From the NCBI GenBank assembly GCA_027946555.1, contig JAPEVC010000302.1, positions 1-35,268 on the forward strand: 35,268 nt of DNA. The letters are read 5' to 3'. Origin of the DNA: Gnomoniopsis sp. IMI 355080. Lineage: Eukaryota > Ascomycota > Sordariomycetes > Diaporthales > Gnomoniaceae. Below the pieces are notes generated by a model that searched no databases, was not told the origin of the DNA, and saw nothing but the letters and a program-made list of their open reading frames with translations. This document shows positions 10,265 to 21,503 of this stretch, in pieces (position 1 is the first letter of the stretch; each line of letters begins with the position of its first letter). Both the position numbers and the translations under genes were made by a program.

Positions 10265-12886
10265 ATGACCGTGAGTACCTAGGTAGCATTTTACATAGGT
10301 ACAGTCAACAAGTGAGGCGCTGATAACAGACACAGGTCGAAATGGACACTCTGTCAGCGCTCGTTCGAAATTCTGAGGAGATCAGACAAAGAGTGGAAGC
10401 GCTTGAACAAGCAAATACAAAGAGATATCAGCAGGCCGAGCGATTGGGACGACTTGAGCAAGACGTAAAGAGTCCACCTCCCAGACCAGCTGGAGACGAG
10501 CAGCAGTCAGGCACGACGAATGGCTCAGCAACGAATCCCAGTCCAATCGACCACTCACCCAAATTGCTGGAACGCTACGTCGAGTTTAGGACGAGGTCCT
10601 GGCAAGAAGATGGAAAGGTATCAGATTGGATCACCATAAATCCAAACACGGGGGAAAAAACAAGTCGGCCTTCAGAAAGAAAGTTGTATCGTTATGACAT
10701 AGATCAAGAGGAAAGGTTCATCTTCAGCGTTTCCAAATCCGCAGCTCTGTACAAAGAGCTTCTCGCATTCTGTCCTCCTGGGGTCGACGGCCAGGTCGAA
10801 CTGTCACAAAATCAATTGGTTTTCAAAGACGTGTTCACCTTACTTCACTATAAGGGCAACCTGGAGAAATTGAAGATAAAGGCAGATTTTGAGCTCGAAA
10901 ACAAGAAGTCAGAGGGCGACAATGCGTCAGCTACTGCAAATCCAAAATCTGGTGGAACATCTGAAGATGATCTGAAGCGAGTTCTGCAAGAGATCCAAGT
11001 GTTTTGGGAACTCTACAGGCTTGAGGGACATGGTGTGGGTCATCTCAAGTTCGCGGAGGAGCGGCTCGAGTGGCTGCGCAAGCAGAAGATTATCGACTGT
11101 GAAAGTGTAAAAGGGCTTTTCCACAAAGACGAGCTGGTTGTTTTCAGAGAGCTTCGCGATGAGTGGGTCGTGGCCAAGGTCACGTCGGTAACAGCGAACG
11201 ATGGCTATCGTTTCCTTGACAGGGTCCAACTCGCAGTGGAGTGCAAAGCAATCGATTTCGACGGCCAAAATTTTCGCTATCACCAATACCACAAAGAAAT
11301 CAGCAAGTTCAGCGGGACCAGGAACATCACAGAGCTCGAGATATACCCTTTAGAATACTATATGGATCAGGGACGGCGGACTAAGCTGCTTAAAGACTCG
11401 ATTGATTGTGGTCGGAGGTGGTATGAAATGCATCAAGACTTCGTCCAGCCCACGCAACAGATAACCTCCGACAAGGCCACACAGGAAGGGACTGAACCAA
11501 GAAGGCCCCGCACCGCAGTGATGCACTACTCCGGTTACTGTGAGACGTTTGAAGAAGACCCGGATAGGGATGAAAATGGCAAAGGCTGTCAGGTACGATG
11601 CATCCATCCTTTTTCTCCATAACCAGGTCCAGATCTCCCTGATCAAGCAGGACATAGCTGATACACTTGAGTATGCAACAGCTCGATAGTCGAGTGATAG
11701 TCGACCCATCAAGGTACCCAAATCGTCGCCTACGCTTCACTGACGACAACACCAACCCCTTTCTCGAGGACCCCAAGCAGCTCTCCAGTACTAAAGAGGA
11801 TAACCCTCTAGTTTTATGCCCTGAAAGCGTCTTGGTCCACAGTCTTAGTGACAACCAGTGGTATCTGGTGGCAATGGCCAGGCTCGAGCCGCCAGTCTGG
11901 GCCGAGAAGGCGTGGGATCGCCTGATCAAACCGCAGCAAGGGGAGGCAGTGAGCACTTCAATCGATCGTATCAGAAGGCTTGCCAAGGCTCACCAAGAAG
12001 CCAAAAAAGCTGCGCAGCTCAAGGAAGACAGCAAGAACAACTTCAGAGGCAAGGGGAAGGGACTGACCTTCCTACTTCATGGCCCACCAGGCGTGGGTAA
12101 AACTATGTTAGCTGAGTGTCTGTCCGAAGATAACGAGAGCCCTCTATATAGGATCAACCTCGGGCAACTCGTGACGAAGAAGGACAATTGGGAGTCCGAA
12201 ATCGATGAGATCTTTCGTCAGGCTCATGAGTGGGATGCAATCCTTCTCGTGGATGAGGCCGAGGTGATTTTAGCCGAGAGAACCCAAGAAAACATGACGC
12301 AGAGCGCATGGGTAGCCGGTGAGTTGCAATTTTTATTCGAAATTATGAGTTAAGCACTTATTAAGGACGTACCACGCTGACGGTTGATGCAGTCTTCTTG
12401 AGGAAGATAGAGTATTTCGAAGGAATAATCTTCCTGACAACTAACCTGATCCACATGATAGGTCAGCCGGTTCCTATGCACCGAAGTTTAAAACGTTTTT
12501 TCTCGCTAACGGACTCTTCGAACACAGACCCAGCTTTCATATCGAGAGTCAATCTGGGATTTCGAATTCCTCCTCTGAACTACGAGACTCGTCGCAGGAT
12601 CTGGGAAGCAACACTCCTCCAACTTTCAGTTGCCGATGTCCAAATCAAAGGCCTTAGTCACGACTCTTGGCCTAAATCGATCAATGAATGGGCGAAGAAA
12701 GATCTGAATGGCCGGCAAATCAGGAATATTATCCACTCAACCCGTCTTCTAACAGCCAACTCAAGATCAGAAGAGGAAATCAAGAAGAACATAGAGGATG
12801 CGATCGATGATGTCATGAGCTTTAAGGAGATGGTAAAATCAGAGCAGGACGAGGAGGAGAAGATTCAGCTGCGTAACTGGTCATAG
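10265..12886 (+). CDS. Fungal AAA+ ATPase (large N-terminal region plus C-terminal AAA module)
   Basis: Main exons are 10342-11592, 11682-12318, and 12393-12886. The last is probably split again into 12393-12461 and 12528-12886 by an in-frame 66-nt intron, giving 771 residues instead of 793. An upstream mini-exon is likely: ATGACC at 10265-10270, a GTGAGT donor at 10271 and a CACAG acceptor ending at 10335 would join in frame and add four residues. Residues 1-45 are a predicted coiled coil. The middle fits the N-terminal region of fungal AAA proteins (RVIVDP block after exon 2 starts). The AAA module has Walker A GPPGVGKT (551-558), Walker B ILLVDEAE (604-611), and the family block FLRKIEYFEGIIFLTTN with sensor-1 Asn647. 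Members are widespread in filamentous fungi and poorly characterised. It is divergent to the STAND-like gene. The tail is Lys/Glu-rich. Confidence 0.92.
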
Positions 12887-13762
12887 AACAGTTGTACATC
12901 AAGCAAGTTTAAGAGACTAGGAAGGCAGCCATGGCAGTATCATCACAGAGATTGAGACGAAGCTCCATGATTTGAGAATCTGTGGCTGGGCTGGTAGGAG
13001 CTTCATGGCAGAGGTCAATCGGTGCTCAATTCAGGAGGCTCACTTGCTTAATATTTCCCTATTTGTTGTTATGAGCACAATATTTCCCATTCAATGGATC
13101 GCTTCATTACTGACTTTGGGACACCGTCTACAACCTGAATGAGGAAGATGAGGTGGCCCAGCGTCCCAAACAATTTGATATTTTCCGCCTACTAAGCCGG
13201 TTTCAATCACTCTCGTTGGTATTCATAAGCCTTGAATGCCTAGATGTCCGCAAAGGCTGTCTTACTTGACGCGCTCCTATATCCCGCCCTGGATTGCAGC
13301 GAGGGCAATCGCAGAACCATTACCTGGTGATACTCGCTGCGAGACTGGTGTACATTCCCAGGAGTAATGCACAAGGCAGCATTTACCTGGGTATCCCTGG
13401 CTGCGAAAGAGTCGATTCAAAAGAATCTTCCGTTCATCAACACGAACATAGGCTATCTGTTTGCGCTATCCTTCCCGTCTTCAGCTCCCAGATAATAGAA
13501 AAAGAAGCTCGCCTTGTTGAGTGTCGAAGTCCTGGATTCCATGCTGTCAAAAACACGGCACATAGCCTGGATGAAGACATTGCAGCAGTAAAACGATTTG
13601 GCCGACCGTTGGAGCTCTTGCCAGGTACTGAGCTTGGACTCAGGGCTAAAATGGTAACTAGGCGGGCTTTGGTGAGCTTGCGAGTGATATCTAGAGGATA
13701 ATTCACAGGTAAACATGTCTGCATCCACTGATTGCATCAATTTGTGAGACCTATGAGTACTT
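12887..13762. other. Intergenic region between the AAA gene and the glycoside hydrolase-like gene
   Basis: It should contain the 3' ends of two convergent genes. Reading frames of 95-135 residues exist on both strands (13294-13701 plus; 13453-13740 minus), but they overlap each other, lack recognisable domains and have no splice-supported extension. I see no supported gene. Confidence 0.5.
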
Positions 13763-15533
13763 CTACTCTAGAAGAATATAACTCGTCGCGTGCCCTGCAA
13801 GTCCACCTGTAGCCACTAACGCTGAACCATCAAACGACCAGCTCGTATTGCCCCACGGCGTTGCACCAATCTTGGACACATTTAATCCACCCGGCAAGGC
13901 AATCTTGACCGGAGCCGCCGCGGGCGAGTCCACCGGGTTGACCACGCCCACCAAAACACCCTGGCCACTTGGCGACCAATAAGCCACATCGAGACTGCTA
14001 TTGCCAGAAGCCGTTGTTGCGTCCTGTACCAGCACCGGGTTCGCACCCGTCAAGTAATCCACCACGGGCGACACCGTCACGACCTTGGCAAGCTGCGCGG
14101 ACGCATTCCCCAGGACGGCGGAGGGCGGGTATAGCCACGCCAACCGTCCCTTGGCACCATGGTTGAACGCAAGCAGATCCGTTGCCCACGTCTCCTCGGC
14201 CGTGGGATCCCGACTCCAGTATTGCTCGCCCGAGAAGGCCTGCGGCACCGCCCAGATGGGCTTGCGCGTCAGTGCAGACCCACCAAGCCAGGCGGCGTAC
14301 TTCTTGAAGTCGTCGACGCGTGTGGCCACGTTGAGGAGGTTGAAGCTGCCGACACAGTTGTCGCAGCCACAGTCGCCGTAGGTCAGATTCACGGGCGTGT
14401 TCCATTTGGTCGAGAAAGTGGCGTTGATGCCGACGGGGTAGGCATCCTCCATAATGATGTCGGCTCCGGCACTGTACTGCTCAAAGTAGTAGTTCTGGCA
14501 GTTGAGCACCAGCGCAGTGGGGTGATACTTGTCCTGGGTGGCGAGAAGGTTGTATGCGTCGGTGCAGGAGTCGAACGTGTAGCCCCATCCGTCTGGCTCG
14601 TCCGCGGTGTAGTAGGTCAGCAGAGAAGGGTGGTCTTTTACCAAGGGAAGTTGCTGTGTCACGGAGGTGAGATTTTGATAAGAGTTGCGCATGTCGTATT
14701 GAAGCATGAGGTCTGTCCCGTCCATCTCATCCAAGGTATAGGTCATGTCCCCGTCCGCGAAGTCGCTCACGATGTTGAGGGCGTTAAATCCGTCGTTTGC
14801 GAATTGCGTAGGGACGCCTGTGACATTGAAATATCCTCCATATGACCCATAGTAGCCGTAGGGAAAGTAAGCCTTGAATACACCTGCCGTGTTGTTGTTG
14901 CGGTATAGAATGGACCCGTAGAGCCTATCTACTTTCACAACGCTGCCGGTGTCCTTGTTGGGCAGATAGAATAATTCAGAGGCGGCCGTAAAGTTTCCAC
15001 CATTTGACGTGCTTCCTGTCAGCGTGATTGGGTAGGAAGTGGTGCTTGGCGTGAGCTGGCTCAGATTGAATGAGAACAAGTTGTCCGAGGTGCCCACATC
15101 GACGTTGCCGGAGACGAGGACATTGCCCTGGCTGGCTACCGTAAAGGCGAGAGTGTCAGACGCATTGGCTCCCGTCGATGTACCAAGTCCAGAGTATGCA
15201 GAACCATGATACGATGACAAGACGGCGTCGACGATGAATTCCGCGGTTGTCTCATTACCGACATAGATGCTGTGCCGGGGAATGACTTGAACATCCAGCA
15301 ACGGGCTAGACGAAGGTTCCGATGCTGTCAAGAAGCCGCCGGGGATGATTTGTGCGGAGCTGTTCACATAAGATCAACGACTTGGCCCTTCATATAATCA
15401 TGTTTTGGACCTGAAGAGTGTTCTCAATTTACCCATTATACACCTTCCCACACCACGTGTCCTGGGCCACTGCATGTCCGAGTAGCAGGCCAAAGATAAT
15501 GGGCGAGAGCCACGAGACTTGACTGCGGACCAT
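13763..15533 (-). CDS. Secreted glycoside hydrolase-like protein, family unassigned
   Basis: Two exons: 15533-15433 and 15359-13763, joined in phase 2 across a 73-nt GTAAAT...AACAG intron, giving 565 residues. Exon 1 encodes a clear signal peptide: MVRSQ, then a hydrophobic core with IIFGLLLG, and cleavage probably after AVA or AVAQ, so the mature protein starts near DTWCGKVY. An N-terminal beta-rich region (~35-180) with SPLLDVQVIPR is followed by a barrel-like region with YYTADEPDGWG (Glu288) and a Cys-rich YGDCGCDNC segment. The C-terminal ~100 residues look like a beta domain with GVLVGVVNP. There are many N-x-S/T sites, as expected for secretion. The DEP motif at a strand end is reminiscent of clan-A type hydrolases, but catalytic residues and substrate cannot be assigned. 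Secreted and hydrolase-like is well supported; the activity is not. Confidence 0.87.
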
Positions 15534-18140
15534 CCTAGAGACAACTACCTTTGCGCCCAGAGAGACTTGCAAGCCTGTAACATGCGCAGACGCAGATGCT
15601 TCAGATGAGTTTAGGTGTACTTGTGGCCTGCTCTAAATTAGGCTGAGGTCGATCGCCCTTGGTATGTATGTGCGAAGCCAATATCGTTCAACTATTGCCT
15701 CTTGAACACACCCCTGACTAACCCCTCTCTTCGCCAGTGACCGGTTGACCCCCGGCTTGGCTTGGTTGCCCGTTCTAATCGATCGCCTCCGCTTTGATTG
15801 TGACTTGGAGACTCCCACGGATCCGGCGGCAAGGTGGGGTTGCAATGCTGCCACAGGCGGTATAGTGCTAGACAATGCACAATCACACAGTCGACCAGGA
15901 AAAAGATATCATGGCGTTCTAATGTGCCCAGGCATCGCCAGGTCGGGCCAATGACTCGGGTAGCATTGATTGCCTTAATTTGTCCGTCAATCATTGGATT
16001 TGGGTTCCCCGAGATTTACTACGCATATTGCAGCACAGTCTTTGACTATCTGTTCGGGTAGAATACAAATCGTCTGACCGTTGAACGCATATCATGAGTG
16101 AAACTGGATGAGAGTCCTTCGCTTTATGTGCTATTCTCTGATGTACTACCTATGTATGGCGCACTGCAGCTTGATTTTCCATCGTGAATGAAAGATCAGA
16201 ACTTTCGGCGTCCTCGACGTTGCTAGGACGACAAATGTAAATAACATCCGTAGACTCGAATCGTCGCGCGCATTATACCCCGGAATTGAATTCTAAAATT
16301 TACATCTAGTATGCGGAATAAAACATGCATATAGAAGCGATGATGAGCAGGTTTACTATGGTATTTCCACTCGAATCCCACTATCAATCTGGACCCCACT
16401 CCCGTTACTACAAGGCCGCCGGGGGCTTTCTTACCGGGATCACTACATCTCGATAAGAAAGTCTATTTGGACCGTTGCAAAAGCGATAGGGAGAAGCTTT
16501 TATATATGCGTATGTCGTCAACCACCGCTGGAAACCTCTCTCAAATCAAAAACACTTTGGAATAGTAGCGGCTTGTCTGACGTTGACGTTTAACTCTGAG
16601 GTGGGCGGATCTGTCCAACATGGAGGCTCCTGAGTCTTCCTGGCAACATGCGATTTCAAAGCATCAACGGTAATATAAGCTGTCAAGGGGGCGCGCATCC
16701 TGAACAATCCTTGTCGATCAACCTCCATCAAACTTACTTGCGCGCGGCGCCACCCGTCGCATTAGGGGGGAGGCGCAACTTTGATGTGCTGTGTCACCAT
16801 AGTGTCCAGTCACTCCAACATGCTGCCCTCTCGCTTCCATTGGGCTCTGATCAGCTGTAACATATGGGCTTTCAGAGGTGTAGGGGCCAAGTCTTGATGA
16901 CTCCAGGTTTCGACCCCTGGGATTTTGGGTAGCGGAACTTGCCACTCAGCCTCGGCGCAAGAGTGAATTGTGTTAGGCCTCGCAAGGGCTCTAATAAGGA
17001 TCGGCCCCGGTGTACGCGATCCGGATTTCGCTTGTCCGGTGCGAACAGCGATGCTGCTGGATGAAATCGTAGTTTAGGCCCTTCTGGAAGAAAATATACT
17101 TTGCGCCTCAGGAAATGCACCATGCTTACTTGCTTCGCTACAGATATCTTCTTATGTGAGGTATACTATAGGTTGACATTCTGTGAGGGAGAGCAATAAC
17201 AACTTGGGCATTCTCATATTGGACAGAGTTTACGTGAATCATCATATTGCGGAAAGCCCTTTTCTGGAACGCAGCAGGTTATCCTAAGCCCTAGACGGCA
17301 GTCCGGAAGCATGTGGAAAAGTAGACATCCCAGGCCAAAACACTATCTGACCTCGATGGAAAGCTCCCCGCCGCGTGGTGTAGGGATTCGTGAAGTAGAC
17401 ATTTGTACGGTGAATATACTGTGTACCATAGCATGTCTGTATCACAGTATTGGACGAATTCTACCTGAACGAATGTTCATATCCGATATGCTCTCCTCCA
17501 TATGCCCACTTCTTTTCATGTGTTTCGTTCTGAAAGCAGCCTATCGCCGTGCTGAGTCCACCAGTGCCCTCCGTTGACCCTTCGATTTATCAAGGGTGGC
17601 GAACCCCTGCGCGAAAACAGAATAAGAGGAATTGAGAACCCCCTCCCCCTTTGTACCAGGATGGGCCTTTCGTTAGGAGAATACATCATTTTTAGCTTCG
17701 TACGTCTACCTGCCCAGCACATAGTGGACTGTGTCCCATGAATCAATAAACCATAATCACGGCCGTGTTGGCAAAGATGCGCAAATAGAGAAATTTCTTT
17801 CTGATCTTCTGAGCTTGGCACAGAATGCATGCATATAACGTCCATTATTACTCAGGATGGTTGTCGTTGCCTTTGCTCGCCGGTGTTTGCATCCGAGCCC
17901 GGTCAGTGGCTATCCAATTGATTCTTCCTTATATTACTCGTCGAGTGTGGAGAGAGGGAGCAAGAGAGAAAAGAGGGCAACAGAGACGACATCGATACAC
18001 ACTCACCAACGGGAAGCTCCACGTCGCACAAGAAACCTTCCTTCCAACCCTTTCGGCCACACTTTTGCGAATTGCGTCCAACTGAACTCAGCGCTCCCGA
18101 CTAGATAAACCATGTAAAGCTGGCAGCCGCTACGTCCAAG
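15534..18140. other. Long intergenic region between divergent hydrolase-like and MFS genes
   Basis: About 2.6 kb with no supported gene. Only short, mutually overlapping frames (up to ~109 residues) occur, without domains or paired splice signals. It must hold the promoters of the minus-strand hydrolase-like gene and the plus-strand transporter. A GGCTGA at 15642-15647 resembles relaxed Xyr1 half-sites but is too short to weigh. Nothing else stands out. Confidence 0.6.
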
Positions 18141-19906
18141 ATGGAGAAAACGCCAACGGTTCGACATCACCAAAAGGGGGATATTCTTCCTTTCCCGACT
18201 CCGTCGTGGAAAAAGTCCGGAAACATGATGATCCTTGTTGCGTGTTGCGTTATTACAGCTGCTGTATGCCAGCCTTGGAAGAGGAACAACCCAGAATAAT
18301 AATATCACACTGACAACCTGTTGAACAGACACAAGGCTATGATGGAGCGATGATGGCAGGTTTGAACATAATGCCGCAGTATAACGACTACTTCAAACTT
18401 ACCACCACCACCCAATCCCTCAACATCGCCACAATTTATATGGGAGGCTGCATCGCCTGCGTCTGTTGGGGCTGGCTCACTGATCAATACGGACGTCGGG
18501 TGACTCTCTTCTACGCCGCCGTAATCACCATCATCGCCGCTGTCATCCAGGCCGCCGCCCAGAACGTCGGCATGTTTTGCCTCGCCAGAATCCTCATCGG
18601 TTTCGGAACCACAGCCTCGGCCATCACAGGCCCGGCCTACCTAGCAGAAACCTTACCCTGGAATCAACGAGCCTGGGGCCTGGCACTATTCGACGACCTC
18701 TTCTACGTCGGCGCCCTCACAGCCGCGGGGGTCACATACGGTACATCGCAAATGGAGGGCACCTGGGCATGGCGGTTGCCGAGTCTCCTGCAAGGCTTCT
18801 GGGGCCTCTCTTGTATCTCGATCCTGCCCTGGATGCCCGAGAGTCCACGATGGCTCATCGACATGGGCCGGCACGACGAGGCCCTCGCTGTTTTGGGCGC
18901 GCTAAACGCCGACGGCGACGTGACGAATGACCTGGTGCGGTTGCAATTCTGCGAGATTTGCGACACGATAGGGTACGAGAGAGATCCATTGCCGTGGAAG
19001 AAGATCTTCAAGAATCGAGGGTCCCGGAAGAGACTGATTATTACTTTGACGTGTGCATTCTTCAGCATGGTCATGGGGAACCAGCTCACGCAGTACCAAA
19101 TCGGTAAAGTCCTCGACCATGCTGGTCTGACAAATCAGAACCAGCAGTGAGTATCCGCGTGGATCGATCGATGACCTTTTCAAACTACTCCTAGTTTCCA
19201 CATCAACTTTCACAAAACCGCCATACCGTCACATTCTCGCCAGTTGCTAACTCCCTTTTTTCAATATAGAATGATGGTGAACATTGGCATCAACGGCCTC
19301 ACTCTAATCATCTCCGTCATCGGCACCGTTTACACAGATAGGGCCGGCGCCAAAGCTGCTGCCCTAGTCTCGACGGCCGGTCTGACTATCTCCCTGTTCA
19401 TCATTGGGGCGTTGACCCGAATGTACGGAATGACGGACTACATGCCTGGCATCTACGCGACCGTGGCGATGATTTTTGTGTTTTCCGCCAGCTTTGGCTT
19501 CGGCTGGATCCCGGTCCTGTTTCTTATCCCGGCCGAGATGCTCAACTTTTCTATTCGTGCTTGTGGCATGGGCCTGTTTTCTTTTGTCATCAACGTCACA
19601 GGGATTTGGGCCAACTTCGTTTTCCCTCTTGGTCTGAACCGCATCGGGTGGAAGTTATACATGGCTAATGGTGCATGGAATGTGGCAATCTTTGCTTTTA
19701 TTTGGTATTACTGGGTCGAGGTGAAGGGGAAGACACTCGAAGAGATCGATGCGGTCTTTGATGGTGTCAAGCACTCCAGTGTTCCGGACGTAGGGGCAGT
19801 TATATCGGGAAAAGTCGATGGGGACTGGAAAGAAGTCGTTGCCCACTGGGTGAAGAAGAGATGTCCTCTTCAAGCAGAGGATGATGGCTCAGGCCGCACA
19901 GTGTGA
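18141..19906 (+). CDS. MFS sugar-porter family transporter
   Basis: Three exons: 18141-18263, 18329-19146 and 19270-19906, giving 525 residues. Intron 1 is 65 nt with GTATGC, a CTGAC branch site at 18310-18314 and an ACAG acceptor. Intron 2 is 123 nt with GTGAGT and TATAG. Joining exons 1 and 2 creates ATQGYDG, the expected first-helix signature of fungal sugar porters. Others are DQYGRR (93-98, loop 2-3), WRLPSLLQ (about 189-196), PESPRW (211-216, end of helix 6), PAEM (401-404) and VEVKGKTLEEID (463-474, the PETKG-like block after helix 12). About 12 hydrophobic helices are visible. It is a plasma-membrane proton/sugar symporter or facilitator by family. Proximity to the alpha-glucuronidase suggests hemicellulose-derived sugars, but the substrate cannot be read from sequence. 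The cytosolic C-terminal tail is about 50 residues. Confidence 0.95.
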
Positions 19907-20667
19907 TGTTGGTCATATTGGGTACACTACTTCACCCGCTCTATATACTTTTACTGATGTAAGTAATTAAATACCATTGACACACCTTTCCCTATACAAA
20001 AGACTGCTGAGAGGTCAAGAACTGACACATCGTGACTTCACAAGTAGAAGATTAGGATGGCACCGCTCAAGGATTATTTGAATGTAATGCATGCCTAGTG
20101 GCTACTGCAGGAACCGGTCCTCCACACACTCCCGGCTCGAGAATCCCAATCTACGGTCACTCCACAATAAATAGTTAGAGAAGAGATCGATCTAAAAGAT
20201 ATCAACATTGTTTTGGAAGGTATCTCACGACATCGAAGCTTGCCCTGTATATGGGATATTGCCAACACGATATGGTTCTTGTGCCACAGGAGGGCCATTC
20301 TCTATTCAGCCGGTTTGCTATGTTACTTGGCGAGTCGAAACCAATATTCTTTAGTGCTTAATAGACAACATAGCGGAAATTTTGGAATTTTGATTCACGA
20401 CATTGTTCTTCCCAGTGCTGTCGACTTTGTTCCTCGGGGCTCAACACGGGTTCCGGCGGCGTTTCATTCCTTTTGACAATGGCTGTGTCTTGCCTTGGAA
20501 GAAAATTCTCTTGAAATGGCGCCCCTGGTCGTCATCAGGAAACACTCTGGATTCAAATAAGCGTTGTGCACAATTGCGCTTTCATTATGTTCTAAATTCC
20601 CGTTGGGAAATTCACACAGACTATATAACACGTGAAATTTTGGACTTGTCGAATTGCAATTGGTTCC
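19907..20667. other. Intergenic region downstream of the MFS gene
   Basis: Likely 3' UTR of the transporter followed by the 5' flank of the tRNA gene. No supported gene: small frames lack features. A TAATTAAATACC string near 19965 could take part in 3'-end formation. Confidence 0.5.
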
Positions 20668-20755
20668 GCCCCCGTAGCGCAATCGGTAGCGCACCAGCCT
20701 TCTACCTCTTCTCCCTGATAGCTGGGGGTTGCGAGTTCGAGCCTCGCCGGGGGTT
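20668..20755 (+). tRNA. tRNA-Arg (anticodon UCU) with a 15-nt intron
   Basis: A full cloverleaf can be drawn. Acceptor stem: GCCCCCG (20668-20674) with CGGGGGT (20748-20754), including one G-U pair. D-stem: GCGC/GCGC (20677-20680, 20689-20692) around AATCGGTA. Anticodon stem: CCAGC/GCTGG (20694-20698, 20721-20725). Variable loop: GGGTT. T-stem: GCGAG/CTCGC around TTCGAGC. The anticodon is TCT at 20701-20703. The intron is 20705-20719, directly after position 37, the canonical site for nuclear tRNA introns, and removal leaves 73 nt. The internal A box (TAGCGCAATCGG) and B box (AGTTCGAGCC) fit RNA polymerase III promoters. The UCU anticodon reads AGA (and probably AGG) codons. Confidence 0.96.
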
Positions 20756-20766
20756 TCCGATCTTAC

Positions 20767-20770
20767 TTTT
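20767..20770 (+). terminator. Pol III T-tract terminator of the tRNA gene
   Basis: TTTT lies 12 nt after the tRNA 3' end, a minimal RNA polymerase III terminator; longer T runs follow at about 20806 and 20834-20849 as possible back-ups. Confidence 0.6.
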
Positions 20771-21361
20771 GACCCTGATGTGAATAACGCGATTCTGATC
20801 ATTGATTTTTTTTCTTCTGATTTTGCTTTCTCCTTTTTTTTTTTTTTTTGTCCTTAATTCCGAGGTTTTCCAAGCGATCGCCGGCCGGCGTGTTGCAAGA
20901 TATAGTAACATAGAGGATAACTTTACCTGACTCAGTCAGGTCTTGAGCCTCAGCTACGCACAGTCCGGTCGAATCTCCCTGTATCCTAGAAGCTTTATTC
21001 CTGAAATTTGACAGTTGAAATAGTTGTGAACTTTGTGCAACTCCTTCCCTGAGTCAGGTGAAAGGTGATACTCCTGGTGTCTGATCAAACTCCGTCGACT
21101 GATGATTCTGTAGAGACCCAACCATCCTTCTCAGCAGTCAACTTCTTTGTCTGCCTATTTGTTCTCTGTGGGGTCAGGTCAAGACTTTCAAGCGGTTAAG
21201 CGGCTATCCGGAACGGCCAGGAGACTACGCACACAGGTGCCTAGTAGTATGTATGTATGTAGTACGTTAGACTGCCAACTAGGATCACAGACTGTTGTTC
21301 GATCTTGCTTTGTCCTTTCTCCCTGTGGACCTCTTCCAAATATAGGCTGCCAGCCCTATTA

Positions 21362-21368
21362 GGCTAAA
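21362..21368 (+). promoter_or_regulatory. Candidate XlnR/Xyr1 site GGCTAAA
   Basis: Exact match to the GGCTAA(A/T) element bound by the ascomycete xylanolytic activator XlnR/Xyr1, about 550 bp upstream of aguA, a gene known to be in this regulon in Aspergillus. A single 7-mer match can be chance, so the support is mostly positional. Confidence 0.5.
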
Positions 21369-21380
21369 ATACCCCATAAT

Positions 21381-21405
21381 GTGGGGGATCGCCGCCTGTC
21401 CCCGC
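21381..21405. promoter_or_regulatory. Candidate CreA/Cre1 sites
   Basis: Two matches to the SYGGRG carbon-repressor consensus lie close together on opposite strands: GTGGGG (21381-21386, plus) and GCGGGG (complement of CCCCGC, 21400-21405). They are within 40 bp of the GGCTAAA, an arrangement often seen in hemicellulase promoters. The consensus is short, so occurrence by chance is possible. Confidence 0.35.
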
Positions 21406-21425
21406 ACATCCGTCAGTGCGGCACA

Positions 21426-21445
21426 ACGACGACGACGACGACGAC
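21426..21445. repeat. (ACG)n microsatellite
   Basis: Six perfect ACG units plus AC within the aguA upstream region, between the GGCTAAA element and the 16-bp palindrome. Confidence 0.95.
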
Positions 21446-21503
21446 TTCTTTGAGTCAAGAGATTTCAACGTTCCGAGTTCTTCTCATGGGCACAGCCGTA
21501 CCT

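Noticed and set aside
13453..13740. Minus-strand frame containing KASFFFYYLGAEDGK, faintly like a NACHT-region strand
   Set aside because: Short, overlaps a plus-strand frame, no Walker motifs and no splice-supported partner; the resemblance is to a low-complexity FFF stretch.
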